From an uncultured Romboutsia sp. (lineage in GTDB: Bacteria > Bacillota > Clostridia > Peptostreptococcales > Peptostreptococcaceae), in the NCBI GenBank assembly GCA_937880075.1, contig CALFLM010000018.1:1-33035 (forward strand): 33,035 nucleotides of DNA, in the 5' to 3' direction. The first letter of the stretch is position 1, and every line of letters begins with the position of its first letter. The position numbers and the translations under genes were made by a program. Positions 1 through 6,492 of the stretch are shown here, one piece after another. Under the pieces are notes generated by a model. That model did not search any database. It was not told the DNA's origin and was given only the letters and a program-made list of their open reading frames with translations.

Positions 1-61
1 TTGGTAAGGGAACTAGACTGTCACTCTAGTAAAACTAAGGGTTCGAGTCCCTTATGCTCCG
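1..61 (+). tRNA. tRNA-Asp (GTC), 5' end cut off by the window edge
   Basis: The anticodon stem CTAGA/TCTAG encloses the loop CTGTCAC with anticodon GTC. The T arm AAGGG-TTCGAGT-CCCTT (37-53) and the acceptor 3' strand ATGCTCC with discriminator G (54-61) follow. The 5' acceptor strand lies outside the window. The gene has no encoded CCA. Confidence 0.9.
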
Positions 62-70
62 CAAATAGAT

Positions 71-142
71 TGGACTATGGTGTAATTGGAAACACTACAG
101 ATTTTGGTTCTGTCATTCGGAGTTCGAACCTCCGTGGTCCAA
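71..142 (+). tRNA. tRNA-Gln (TTG)
   Basis: Acceptor TGGACTA pairs with TGGTCCA (135-141) with one G-T. Anticodon stem ACAGA/TCTGT encloses TTTTGGT, giving anticodon TTG. T arm is CGGAG-TTCGAAC-CTCCG. No CCA is encoded. Confidence 0.93.
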
Positions 143-148
143 CAATTT

Positions 149-222
149 AGGTGGTTATATCAGTTGGTTAGATAGCTTGCCTGATAAGCAAGAGGTCATA
201 GGTTCAAGTCCTATACTACCTA
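149..222 (+). tRNA. tRNA-Ile (GAT)
   Basis: Acceptor AGGTGGT pairs with ACTACCT (215-221). Anticodon stem CTTGC/GCAAG encloses CTGATAA, anticodon GAT. T arm is ATAGG-TTCAAGT-CCTAT. No CCA is encoded. Confidence 0.94.
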
Positions 223-275
223 CAAAATTCTTTGAAATTTTGGATATAGTTGTTCTATATTTAATATAAATAAAT

Positions 276-349
276 GCTCCTGTAATTCAGTTGGTTAGAA
301 TGCGAATCTTATACATTCGAGGTCGTGGGTTCAAGTCCTACCGGGAGTA
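276..349 (+). tRNA. tRNA-Ile (TAT), reads AUA
   Basis: Acceptor GCTCCTG pairs with CGGGAGT (two G-T wobbles), the D stem is ATTC/GAAT, the anticodon stem CGAAT/ATTCG encloses CTTATAC, and the T arm is GTGGG-TTCAAGT-CCTAC. The anticodon is therefore TAT. Most bacteria read AUA with a CAT tRNA carrying lysidine, so a direct TAT tRNA is uncommon. AUA is a frequent codon in this AT-rich genome, which fits a translation-supplementing role (inference). Confidence 0.88.
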
Positions 350-440
350 CAATTAAACATTGAGTCTGTACCAGGGAGTACCTTAGTTCATGGAATGTTG
401 AAAAGAGAAGTAGCGCTACCTCATAATATAGCACATTGAA

Positions 441-519
441 GATTAGGAGAAACGGATATTTATAAATCACGTCGGTCTCATAAGCCGTACAATAGTGGGT
501 TCGACTCCCACACCAATCA
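441..519 (+). tRNA. possible divergent tRNA with CAT anticodon
   Basis: A canonical T arm GTGGG-TTCGACT-CCCAC (496-512) and an anticodon-like hairpin CGGT-CTCATAA-GCCG (473-487) are present. The acceptor pairing GATTAGG with ACCAATC is only 5 of 7, and no standard D arm can be drawn. It could be a degenerate or unusual tRNA-Met/Ile2. The rest of 350-550 is not explained by any gene. Confidence 0.4.
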
Positions 520-550
520 CTAACAGAGTAATTCACTGTGAAGAATTGAT

Positions 551-625
551 TGGAACTTAGCTCAGTTGGTTAGTAGCGTCTGACTGTTAATCAGAAGGTC
601 ATGGGTTCGAGCCCCATAGTTCCAG
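551..625 (+). tRNA. tRNA-Asn (GTT)
   Basis: Acceptor TGGAACT pairs perfectly with AGTTCCA. Anticodon stem TCTGA/TCAGA encloses CTGTTAA, anticodon GTT. T arm is ATGGG-TTCGAGC-CCCAT. Discriminator is G and no CCA is encoded. Confidence 0.95.
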
Positions 626-756
626 CAAACGGCAACGATTATTTAGAGGCGGCTTAACTGCTACTCGAACGGATATGGTCAAGCTAATCACTTGAAGGTT
701 CTAGTACCTGCCAATCTTATTTCATTGTATTGATACAATGAATAAGTACTAGAAAT
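626..756 (+). other. gap in the tRNA array, tRNA-like hairpin only
   Basis: No gene can be assigned. A perfect 5-bp hairpin TCAAG-CTAATCA-CTTGA (679-695) resembles an anticodon arm and is followed by AGGT-TCTAGT-ACCT, but the T loop, D arm and acceptor do not fit a tRNA. A second hairpin, TTCATTGTAT-TGATACAATGAA (721-742), follows and may be a processing or termination structure. Confidence 0.3.
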
Positions 757-830
757 GGGGATGTAGCTTAAATGGATAGAGCACTGTCCTTGCAAGACAG
801 ATGATATGGAATCATACTCCATCATCTCCA
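757..830 (+). tRNA. tRNA-Ala (TGC) with unusual T loop
   Basis: Acceptor GGGGATG pairs with CATCTCC (one G-T). Anticodon stem CTGTC/GACAG encloses CTTGCAA, anticodon TGC. The T stem ATGGA/TCCAT is perfect, but its loop is ATCATAC instead of the usual TTCRANY, so T54 and A58 are missing. Confidence 0.88.
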
Positions 831-972
831 CAAGTAATAGAGAGGACCTAGCATTTAACTAGGCGGTTGTTAGAGGTGTCAGTGCAATCTACGGGTACTC
901 CTGATAGCTCAATGTATTACTAGAATATGGTCATGATAGTTTGCACATCTGATGCCATATTTGATTTTATAT
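831..972 (+). other. gap in the tRNA array, no assignable gene
   Basis: A perfect hairpin CCTAG-CATTTAA-CTAGG (848-864) looks like an anticodon arm but lacks U33, and the flanking sequence does not fold as a tRNA. Nothing else is recognisable here. Confidence 0.3.
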
Positions 973-1045
973 GCCATTATAGCTCAACTGGTAGAGCATC
1001 TGTTTTGTAAACAGAAGGTTATCGGATCATACCCGGTTAATGGCT
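973..1045 (+). tRNA. tRNA-Thr (TGT) with unusual T loop
   Basis: Acceptor GCCATTA pairs perfectly with TAATGGC. Anticodon stem TCTGT/ACAGA encloses TTTGTAA, anticodon TGT. The T stem ATCGG/CCGGT encloses ATCATAC, the same non-standard T loop as in the tRNA-Ala of this array. Confidence 0.9.
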
Positions 1046-1055
1046 CTAAAAAGAA

Positions 1056-1087
1056 AAAGAGCATTCTTAAGAATGCTCTTTGTTTTT
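1056..1087. terminator. palindromic bidirectional terminator
   Basis: A perfect 13-bp palindrome (1056-1081) centred on TTAA, with a T-rich tract after it on the plus strand and a tract ending in T on the minus strand. It lies between the tRNA array (plus) and the 3' end of the convergent 1086-1940 gene (minus). Confidence 0.8.
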
Positions 1088-1940
1088 ATTTATATGTATA
1101 AAATTGCACCCATTTATCTTTATCTTTCTTAACTTCTTCTATTAAATCCATAGCTTCATCAACTGCTTTGTTTATTGCTTTTGACAATTCTTTTGTCTCT
1201 AATGATTTATATGGATCATCATCATAGCTAGCTGAACCTGGCTTACCAATATAAAGTTGCCAATCTCCATTTTCTTTCTTTTTACCTATTAAGAAATCTA
1301 TTTCTATTCCAGCTTTCTTGTCTCTGTGTACATATTCTATCTTAAGATATTTCTCACCTTCTTTCAAATCTGTTACTTGCTTATCTGGAGCAGTAAATAT
1401 CTTAAATTGAATTTTGGAACGTTGCTTAGCTTTGGCATCATCTTTAGCTCCATCTTGACCTAATGCTGGACTACTATTATTTTCAGTATTCCCATCATCT
1501 CCTGTATCTGATGTTTCTTCTGAAGCTGCATCATCCATACCTTGACCTTCTTCCTCTCCTTCTTCTAATACATACTTTATCTTATCTTTCCAAGTCTTTC
1601 CTTCAACCATAGGAATCATCGTTATCAGATTTATAGCTTCACAATATAATTTAGGATTCTCAATTATATTTTCTACTTTGCTAGAAAGACTTTTCACTTT
1701 CTCTATATAATCATTATTCTCTACAGTAAGTAGTATTGTAGAATCTGGATTCACGTAGCACTCCACTGTAATAGAAGGACTATCATCATCTGACAAATAC
1801 TTCAAATATTTGCCTTCATCTAATACTCCTTCATATATAATAGATCCAAACTTTTTCAGTATGCAATTATGCTCTGTCATATATTTCCATATAGATGGAG
1901 CATTATCATGCACATAACGTAATGATACAAAATTTCTCAT
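1086..1940 (-). CDS. unknown protein with acidic disordered linker
   Basis: A 284-residue protein I do not recognise. It has two folded-looking parts, roughly residues 1-125 and 175-284, joined by a low-complexity acidic linker (about 128-165) rich in E, D, G, S and N. The C-terminal part is charged, with predicted strands followed by a helix starting near KELSKAINKAVDEAMDL. There is no signal peptide, transmembrane segment or catalytic motif that I can see. It stands alone on the minus strand between the tRNA array and a plus-strand island. The start codon directly follows an AT-rich TTTTTAAAT sequence. A virion or host-takeover role is possible but unsupported. Confidence 0.8.
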   Translation of the reverse strand: MRNFVSLRYVHDNAPSIWKYMTEHNCILKKFGSIIYEGVLDEGKYLKYLSDDDSPSITVECYVNPDSTILLTVENNDYIEKVKSLSSKVENIIENPKLYCEAINLITMIPMVEGKTWKDKIKYVLEEGEEEGQGMDDAASEETSDTGDDGNTENNSSPALGQDGAKDDAKAKQRSKIQFKIFTAPDKQVTDLKEGEKYLKIEYVHRDKKAGIEIDFLIGKKKENGDWQLYIGKPGSASYDDDPYKSLETKELSKAINKAVDEAMDLIEEVKKDKDKWVQFYTYK

Positions 1941-2121
1941 ATTTAAAAATTGCTAGACAATTTAATCTTTTGATTCCAATCAAATTAAAAATAAATTTAT
2001 CATTGGAATTGACCTACATCAATTAATTATGGGATTTTCAAAAATTTTCTTTATTTTTATAACTGTTTTTTAAACCCAAATCTATATTTAATTTGAATGA
2101 TAAATATATAATGTATTAATC

Positions 2122-2220
2122 ATGAAGATATTAAAGAAAATAGGAGATCTCTATTTGAAGGTAATTGCATTATCAATATGCTATTCATCAAATGAGATGA
2201 ATTATAAAAACAAAACATAA
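2122..2220 (+). CDS. tiny ORF, 32 residues, unknown
   Basis: This short ORF begins MKILKKIGDLYLKV and ends just before the next small ORF (5-nt gap). It opens with a lysine-rich helix, like the two tiny ORFs after it. It is the first of a run of plus-strand genes. No homology is recognised, and at this length coding status rests only on the regular spacing and resemblance to its neighbours. Confidence 0.4.
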   Translation: MKILKKIGDLYLKVIALSICYSSNEMNYKNKT

Positions 2221-2225
2221 AAGAA

Positions 2226-2324
2226 ATGAAAACTATGAAGAAGTTAATTAAGAAATTTTGGAATTCATACAAGGAAGCTATGGCTATGTATGGTGAAGCA
2301 ATGACCATGTCAAGATCAATTTAA
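2226..2324 (+). CDS. tiny basic peptide, 32 residues
   Basis: The peptide begins MKTMKKLIKKFW, is methionine-rich toward its C-terminus and could form a cationic amphipathic helix. Its start region closely resembles that of the ORF at 2368 (both read ATGARAACTATGAAGAAR), suggesting duplication. Function unknown. Coding status is supported by this similarity, not by known homologs. Confidence 0.45.
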   Translation: MKTMKKLIKKFWNSYKEAMAMYGEAMTMSRSI

Positions 2325-2367
2325 TGAACATCAATTGTTGATGTCCACAAAAACAATTTAATTAAAA

Positions 2368-2478
2368 ATGAGAACTATGAAGAAAATTCTAAATGCTATT
2401 AAGAGAAACATGAAGGTATCTGCAGAACTTGGTTTGATGAACTGCACTGGATCTATACCTTTGTGGGCAACAAAGTAA
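2368..2478 (+). CDS. tiny basic peptide, 36 residues
   Basis: The peptide begins MRTMKKILNAIKRNMK and is related at its N-terminus to the peptide encoded at 2226. A strong hairpin terminator pair follows within 90 bases, which supports a transcribed unit ending here. Function unknown. Confidence 0.45.
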   Translation: MRTMKKILNAIKRNMKVSAELGLMNCTGSIPLWATK

Positions 2479-2503
2479 CATTCGACATTTAAGATCCAAA
2501 ATG

Positions 2504-2562
2504 CCAAAGGAGAATGGCTCCTTTGGTTGATGCTGACAGGACATTATGTTCTGTCATTTTTT
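2504..2562 (+). terminator. two hairpins, the second with a T tract
   Basis: CCAAAGGAG/CTCCTTTGG forms a perfect 9-bp stem (2504-2526). A second 10-bp stem, TGACAGGACA/TGTTCTGTCA with one G-T (2534-2556), is followed by six Ts. The second has the form of a plus-strand intrinsic terminator after the small ORFs. Confidence 0.75.
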
Positions 2563-2590
2563 GTATATTCAGAAAATTTTTATATAAAGA

Positions 2591-3046
2591 ATGACTATAA
2601 AAATGGATTTTTCTAAAATGACTGTATGTATAAAGAAAATAGTAAAAGGAAATTTCTTCAGTAAGCTCATTCAACAGAATTCAGGATATAGCAGTAAAAG
2701 CTTCTTTTTAGTTGTTGTTACATTTATTGGTACTTTACTGCTTGCCGTACCAATATTCTCTCTTACTATAGAAGCTTGGTACAACCATACTATAACTACT
2801 GATTTGACAGCAATGGCAGCTTATATAACAGCAGTAGCAGCTGTTTTCACCTCAGTAGGTCTTACAAAAGTGTGGTCAGAAAAATATGAGCATAAACTTC
2901 CTGGTCCTGATGGAAAATTTGGAACAAACGATGATATTATCATAAATGTTACAGATGAAGAATACAATAAAATATTAGATGTAATGAATAAGCAATGCAA
3001 TCACCAGGATGGCGGCTGGGATGGCCAGGGAGCGGATAATTGCTAA
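2591..3046 (+). CDS. two-helix membrane protein, holin-like candidate
   Basis: A 151-residue protein with a basic N-terminus (1-35), two probable membrane helices (about 38-60 and 74-93) and a polar C-terminal tail. The tail contains GPDGKFGTNDD (residues 105-115), an aspartate-rich motif of the thrombospondin type 3 / calcium-loop style. Two close membrane helices with a charged tail fit a small holin or membrane-anchored lysis protein, but no lysis enzyme is adjacent, so this is inference. The gene lies convergent with the terminase and its last codons form part of a GC-rich structured element. The protein ends in a Gly/Asp-rich stretch with a terminal Cys. Confidence 0.75.
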   Translation: MTIKMDFSKMTVCIKKIVKGNFFSKLIQQNSGYSSKSFFLVVVTFIGTLLLAVPIFSLTIEAWYNHTITTDLTAMAAYITAVAAVFTSVGLTKVWSEKYEHKLPGPDGKFGTNDDIIINVTDEEYNKILDVMNKQCNHQDGGWDGQGADNC

Positions 3047-3090
3047 TAAGTATAATTTATCAGATGACCAAATTATCCGCCATCCTGGTG
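3002..3090. repeat. GC-rich inverted-repeat element with two alternative pairings
   Basis: CACCAGGATGGCGG (3002-3015) can pair over 14 bp with 3077-3090. Alternatively CCAGG and GCGGATAATT (3025-3041) can pair with AATTATCCGC and CCTGG (3071-3088). The two pairings use the same 3' strand and exclude each other. The element sits between the convergent 2591 and terminase genes and may act as a terminator or 3' end structure on either strand. Its core (3016-3036) recurs at 14277-14297. Confidence 0.6.
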
Positions 3091-3100
3091 AATGTTTTGA

Positions 3101-5341
3101 TTAGTTGAATTGTCTGAATCTAGCTCTCAATGGATCTTGGTTATATTGTCCAGGCATATCATATATGCTTGGTTCATTTCCATAACCATTAGGTGATCCA
3201 TAAAAGTCATTCATAGATGGCAATCCTTGTTGCATACATGTATTGTACATTGTATACATGTTAGGTATACCGGTACTTGTATTACTTTGTGTTTCTTTAT
3301 ATATATTAGAAGAATTTACAGCAGTATTAGTAGGTAGATTTCTGTTATCCAATGATACTGTTATCTGCTTCTCTTCTTTCTTTTTCTGCAATACATTGGA
3401 CATCATATCTGCTATCTTCTTAAGCATATCTAGTTTCTTCATTTCTGACTCTTCTTTTTCTATTTGTTCCCATTGCCCAGTAGCTTTCATTTCTATTTCC
3501 CATTCTTCTATAAAATCTTTATATTTTGTAGTGTTCTTAAGAAGTGGAAGTTGTACAAAAGTCATTATTAAATCATCATGGCCGTATGCTGCGGCATAAC
3601 TACCATTTCCATTCTTATCTTCAAAATTCTCAAGCTCTGAAACAGTAAGCAAGTCTGTTATTATGATATCAAATTTCTCTAACATCATCTTAAGCAATGC
3701 ACATGCAGATATCTTAGTGGTATGACTTAATCTTATGCCAGGAATTGTCTTGCTGTTTTTGAATCCATTCAAATTAGCAATATTGTCTTCTTGACTGCCT
3801 TTCTTATATCTTATCAAATTGGCTAAGTCAAATTCACCTAATGGGTTTACTTGCCATCTCCAACTTGCTTCTGGCATATATTCAGGTTCATTCAAATTCT
3901 TAAGATAGTTGTAGAATAAAGCACCATAAGTATTCCATTCTACTGACACTATAGTCTTATTAGGATTGAATAGCTGTCCATACAATACCCAAAACTCTAA
4001 GCTAGCTTGTTCTAAATCTATAGTATTGCAATGCCAATATCCTATTTGTTCAAACTTGTCTTTTCCTACTACTTCTATTATGTTGAATGTTGTAAAATCA
4101 TTACCACCACCTTCTGCTAAGTCAACTAATATGATGAACCATCCAATTTTCAAAAAATGCAAGTCATAATCTTTTTTGAACTTAAGTTCTGTCTTATGTA
4201 AACTGAAATACCAACTGTCATCTGTAGGTGTCTCAAACAAGTAAGTCAAGTCTCTTATCTTACCTAAGCATTCTCTTGATACAAGACATTTATCTGATGC
4301 AGAGAATTGTGTGCCATATTGATAGTAGAAAGCTTCTTCTGAACCTAAGACGCCAACCATCATAACTTTCCAAGCATTATCTCTCTTCTTCCAAATGTGA
4401 TTGTCAGGATCCCATTGAGGAACTTGCCACCAATCTACTTTAAATGGAGCATACATAGACTTTCCTGTTTCCGCAGCATGCCATAACTTATAGAACAAAT
4501 TGAATCCATTTTGTGTTGACATGATACATATATTAGAACTTGTATCTGCAGTAACAGTAGGAAGAATATTGTTGTAAAACAACTCAACATCATTAGGTGG
4601 ACACCAAGCAAACTCATCGAGTATCAAGAAGTTTATTGTCTTACCAAGACCAGCAGTAGGAGAGAAAGCTTCAGTAGATATTGTAGAGTTGTTGTCAAAA
4701 GCTATCTCTGACTGATTCCACTTTAAAGTACCAAGCTTCAGATGGTAAGGAAGATACAAATACATATCTTTTATCTTCTTTATCAAATCTTGTCCTGCTG
4801 GACCAGACTTAGAAAGTATCAATGCATTTCTATCATTTCTGAACAATACTGACCAAAGACAGAATATCGCAGTAGTTGTTGAATTGTGACTTAATATTCC
4901 ATTAGTATAATATCTATGATAAGGGTGATCTACAGAAACATCACACATAGATACTTTTGTTTTAGATACCGAAACAGACTTTACTATAGATGGCCCTCTA
5001 TCTGTCATTATCATAGATATGTTTTCTACAAGTTCATCAGCATATACTATATTCAAATTATTATCAAATAACATGTGTTTGTCAGCACATTCTATAAAAT
5101 ATCCATTTTCAAGAATTACTTTATATATCTTGAATGGCTTAGTATTGTAAATATATGATATTGGTTGATATCCAACATCTGTCAATACCTTTATTCCATA
5201 ATTGGATATATCTATTTCTTTAGTTGTTTTGTAATTGTCAAGAAGTTTTTTCTTCTTAATAAAGATATAGTCAATAAAATCAAGAAAAGAAATGATTTTA
5301 TATAATATGAAAGATATCACGATTGTAAAAACTTTATACAT
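3101..5341 (-). CDS. terminase large subunit, C-terminal piece led by a split-intein C-terminal fragment
   Basis: A 746-residue fusion. Residues 1-153 look like the C-terminal fragment of a split intein: GIKVLTDVGYQPI near 49, block B-like ECADKHMLF (84-92), then a block F/G end YYTNGILSHN at 144-153 followed by Ser154. Residues 154-746 are T4 gp17-like: STTTAIF continues the P-loop, Walker B is LILDE (239-243), motif III is MSTQNG (274-279), and the RNase H-like nuclease has D407, E468 and D589/D590. This packages DNA through the portal. The first codons overlap the homing endonuclease gene. Expected product after trans-splicing is 125 + 593 = 718 residues. The N-terminal extension of the intein fragment (about 1-45) is hydrophobic then lysine-rich, and a later non-ATG start is possible. 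Confidence 0.9.
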   Translation of the reverse strand: MYKVFTIVISFILYKIISFLDFIDYIFIKKKKLLDNYKTTKEIDISNYGIKVLTDVGYQPISYIYNTKPFKIYKVILENGYFIECADKHMLFDNNLNIVYADELVENISMIMTDRGPSIVKSVSVSKTKVSMCDVSVDHPYHRYYTNGILSHNSTTTAIFCLWSVLFRNDRNALILSKSGPAGQDLIKKIKDMYLYLPYHLKLGTLKWNQSEIAFDNNSTISTEAFSPTAGLGKTINFLILDEFAWCPPNDVELFYNNILPTVTADTSSNICIMSTQNGFNLFYKLWHAAETGKSMYAPFKVDWWQVPQWDPDNHIWKKRDNAWKVMMVGVLGSEEAFYYQYGTQFSASDKCLVSRECLGKIRDLTYLFETPTDDSWYFSLHKTELKFKKDYDLHFLKIGWFIILVDLAEGGGNDFTTFNIIEVVGKDKFEQIGYWHCNTIDLEQASLEFWVLYGQLFNPNKTIVSVEWNTYGALFYNYLKNLNEPEYMPEASWRWQVNPLGEFDLANLIRYKKGSQEDNIANLNGFKNSKTIPGIRLSHTTKISACALLKMMLEKFDIIITDLLTVSELENFEDKNGNGSYAAAYGHDDLIMTFVQLPLLKNTTKYKDFIEEWEIEMKATGQWEQIEKEESEMKKLDMLKKIADMMSNVLQKKKEEKQITVSLDNRNLPTNTAVNSSNIYKETQSNTSTGIPNMYTMYNTCMQQGLPSMNDFYGSPNGYGNEPSIYDMPGQYNQDPLRARFRQFN
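4883..5341 (-). other. split-intein C-terminal fragment coding segment
   Basis: Encodes residues 1-153 of the downstream terminase piece. It ends with the canonical intein C-terminus His-Asn followed by Ser as +1 nucleophile. Layout matches TerL inteins split close to their N-terminus (AceL-TerL type), where most of the intein, including block B, is on the second polypeptide (established for that family; assignment here is by pattern). Confidence 0.85.
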
Positions 5342-6492
5342 TTAATTAATTCTGAAGATGGATCTTTTCTATAGTCCATTTCCCAAACATAATAAACTTT
5401 ATATCCAAATTTTTCTGCTATTCTTTTCTTCTCTTCATCTTTTTTCCATATTTCTTTGGCAGTCATCTTAGTTGTTTTATTTATATAATCTTCTTTGTAT
5501 TTTCTAGGATTACAATGCCAATAGTCACCATTAAATTCTATTATCTTATTGTTATAACAAAAATCATAAGCATATCCATATTTTGTTTCTTTGTCATATA
5601 TGAATTTTTCTTTAATAGGATTTTCTATATTAAGTAAATTAGATATATCATCAAATAGTTTATTTGCTACTTGTGATTGTGCTCCTCTAGAGTCACCGTC
5701 AATCAAAAAAGATTTTCTTAACTTAGCTTTCCATTTATTTTGTCTTTCATTATATTTTTCTATACCTTCCTTTTCTCCATATTTTTTAATACATTTTTCT
5801 AATGTAAATGTGAGTTGTCTATCATGTAATGCTTTCTTTGCATCATCTTCTGACATTCCTTGATTTAAGTAATATTCAATATTTGTTGATTTTATTGCAT
5901 TTCTCATACTTTCACTCATCTCGTCATGTTTTGCTCTCCACATACTTTCTTGTTCTTCTTTTGAAAGATTTGGATAATGTTTTTGATAAAATTCTATACA
6001 CATTGGAGAGCATTCCTTTGTTTTTTGTAATGATACTCTAGATCTGTGCATTGGATTATTAGCACCATGATTATCTGATTTTATTTTTCTTTTCTTTCTT
6101 TCTTTAAATGCTATTTCTTTACATTCTTCTAAAGTTTTTTCTGGATATTTTGTTTTCCAGTAAGAAGGAATACAAGGATTTATAGAATCTCTATATTGCT
6201 GTAGTTTTTCTTTACATTCATTTTCTGATAAATTAGGAAATTTATTAATATAATATTGTAAATAATTTGGATTTTTAATTTTTTTCTTTTCTATATATTC
6301 TTTTCTTAATTTATTACATTCTTCTTTAGAAAGTTCTGGGTGTTTTATAATCCAATATTCTATAGAGTTGTTGTTACATGATTTTCTGAAGTTTTTCGCC
6401 GCATTTTCACATTGTTCTACTGTCCATAATGGAAAATTCTTTTTATAATATTCAGGGTATTTTTTACTTTCTTCTTTTGATTTTCTTGCCAT
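5317..6492 (-). CDS. Vsr-like (EDxHD-type) homing endonuclease, free-standing
   Basis: A 391-residue protein lying between the two halves of the terminase gene, overlapping both (76 and 25 bases). The C-terminal domain (about 265-391) has a Vsr/PD-(D/E)xK-like arrangement: D310, then IIEFNGDYWH with E319, D323 and H326, IWKKDEEKK at 348-356, and VWEMD at 369-373. This fits the endonuclease family found in fractured genes with split inteins (I-Bth0305I type). A stretch around 142-155 containing ANNPMHR resembles a NUMOD3 DNA-binding module. Residues 12-215 contain about six repeats of a roughly 40-residue helical unit with the pattern (I/L)xYYxxxxPxLSxEEC. Its likely job is to cut intein-less terminase genes and spread the insertion. 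Confidence 0.88.
   Translation of the reverse strand: MARKSKEESKKYPEYYKKNFPLWTVEQCENAAKNFRKSCNNNSIEYWIIKHPELSKEECNKLRKEYIEKKKIKNPNYLQYYINKFPNLSENECKEKLQQYRDSINPCIPSYWKTKYPEKTLEECKEIAFKERKKRKIKSDNHGANNPMHRSRVSLQKTKECSPMCIEFYQKHYPNLSKEEQESMWRAKHDEMSESMRNAIKSTNIEYYLNQGMSEDDAKKALHDRQLTFTLEKCIKKYGEKEGIEKYNERQNKWKAKLRKSFLIDGDSRGAQSQVANKLFDDISNLLNIENPIKEKFIYDKETKYGYAYDFCYNNKIIEFNGDYWHCNPRKYKEDYINKTTKMTAKEIWKKDEEKKRIAEKFGYKVYYVWEMDYRKDPSSELIKCIKFLQS

Noticed and set aside
309..536. Minus-strand ORF of 75 residues across the tRNA array
   Set aside because: It runs antisense through tRNA-Ile(TAT) and the tRNA-like region, and its end resembles the common tRNA antisense artefact (VGLEPTTS-type).
679..717. 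tRNA-Ile with AAT anticodon
   Set aside because: A perfect 5-bp anticodon-like stem is present, but the T loop, D arm and acceptor do not fit, and an A34 Ile tRNA would be unusual.
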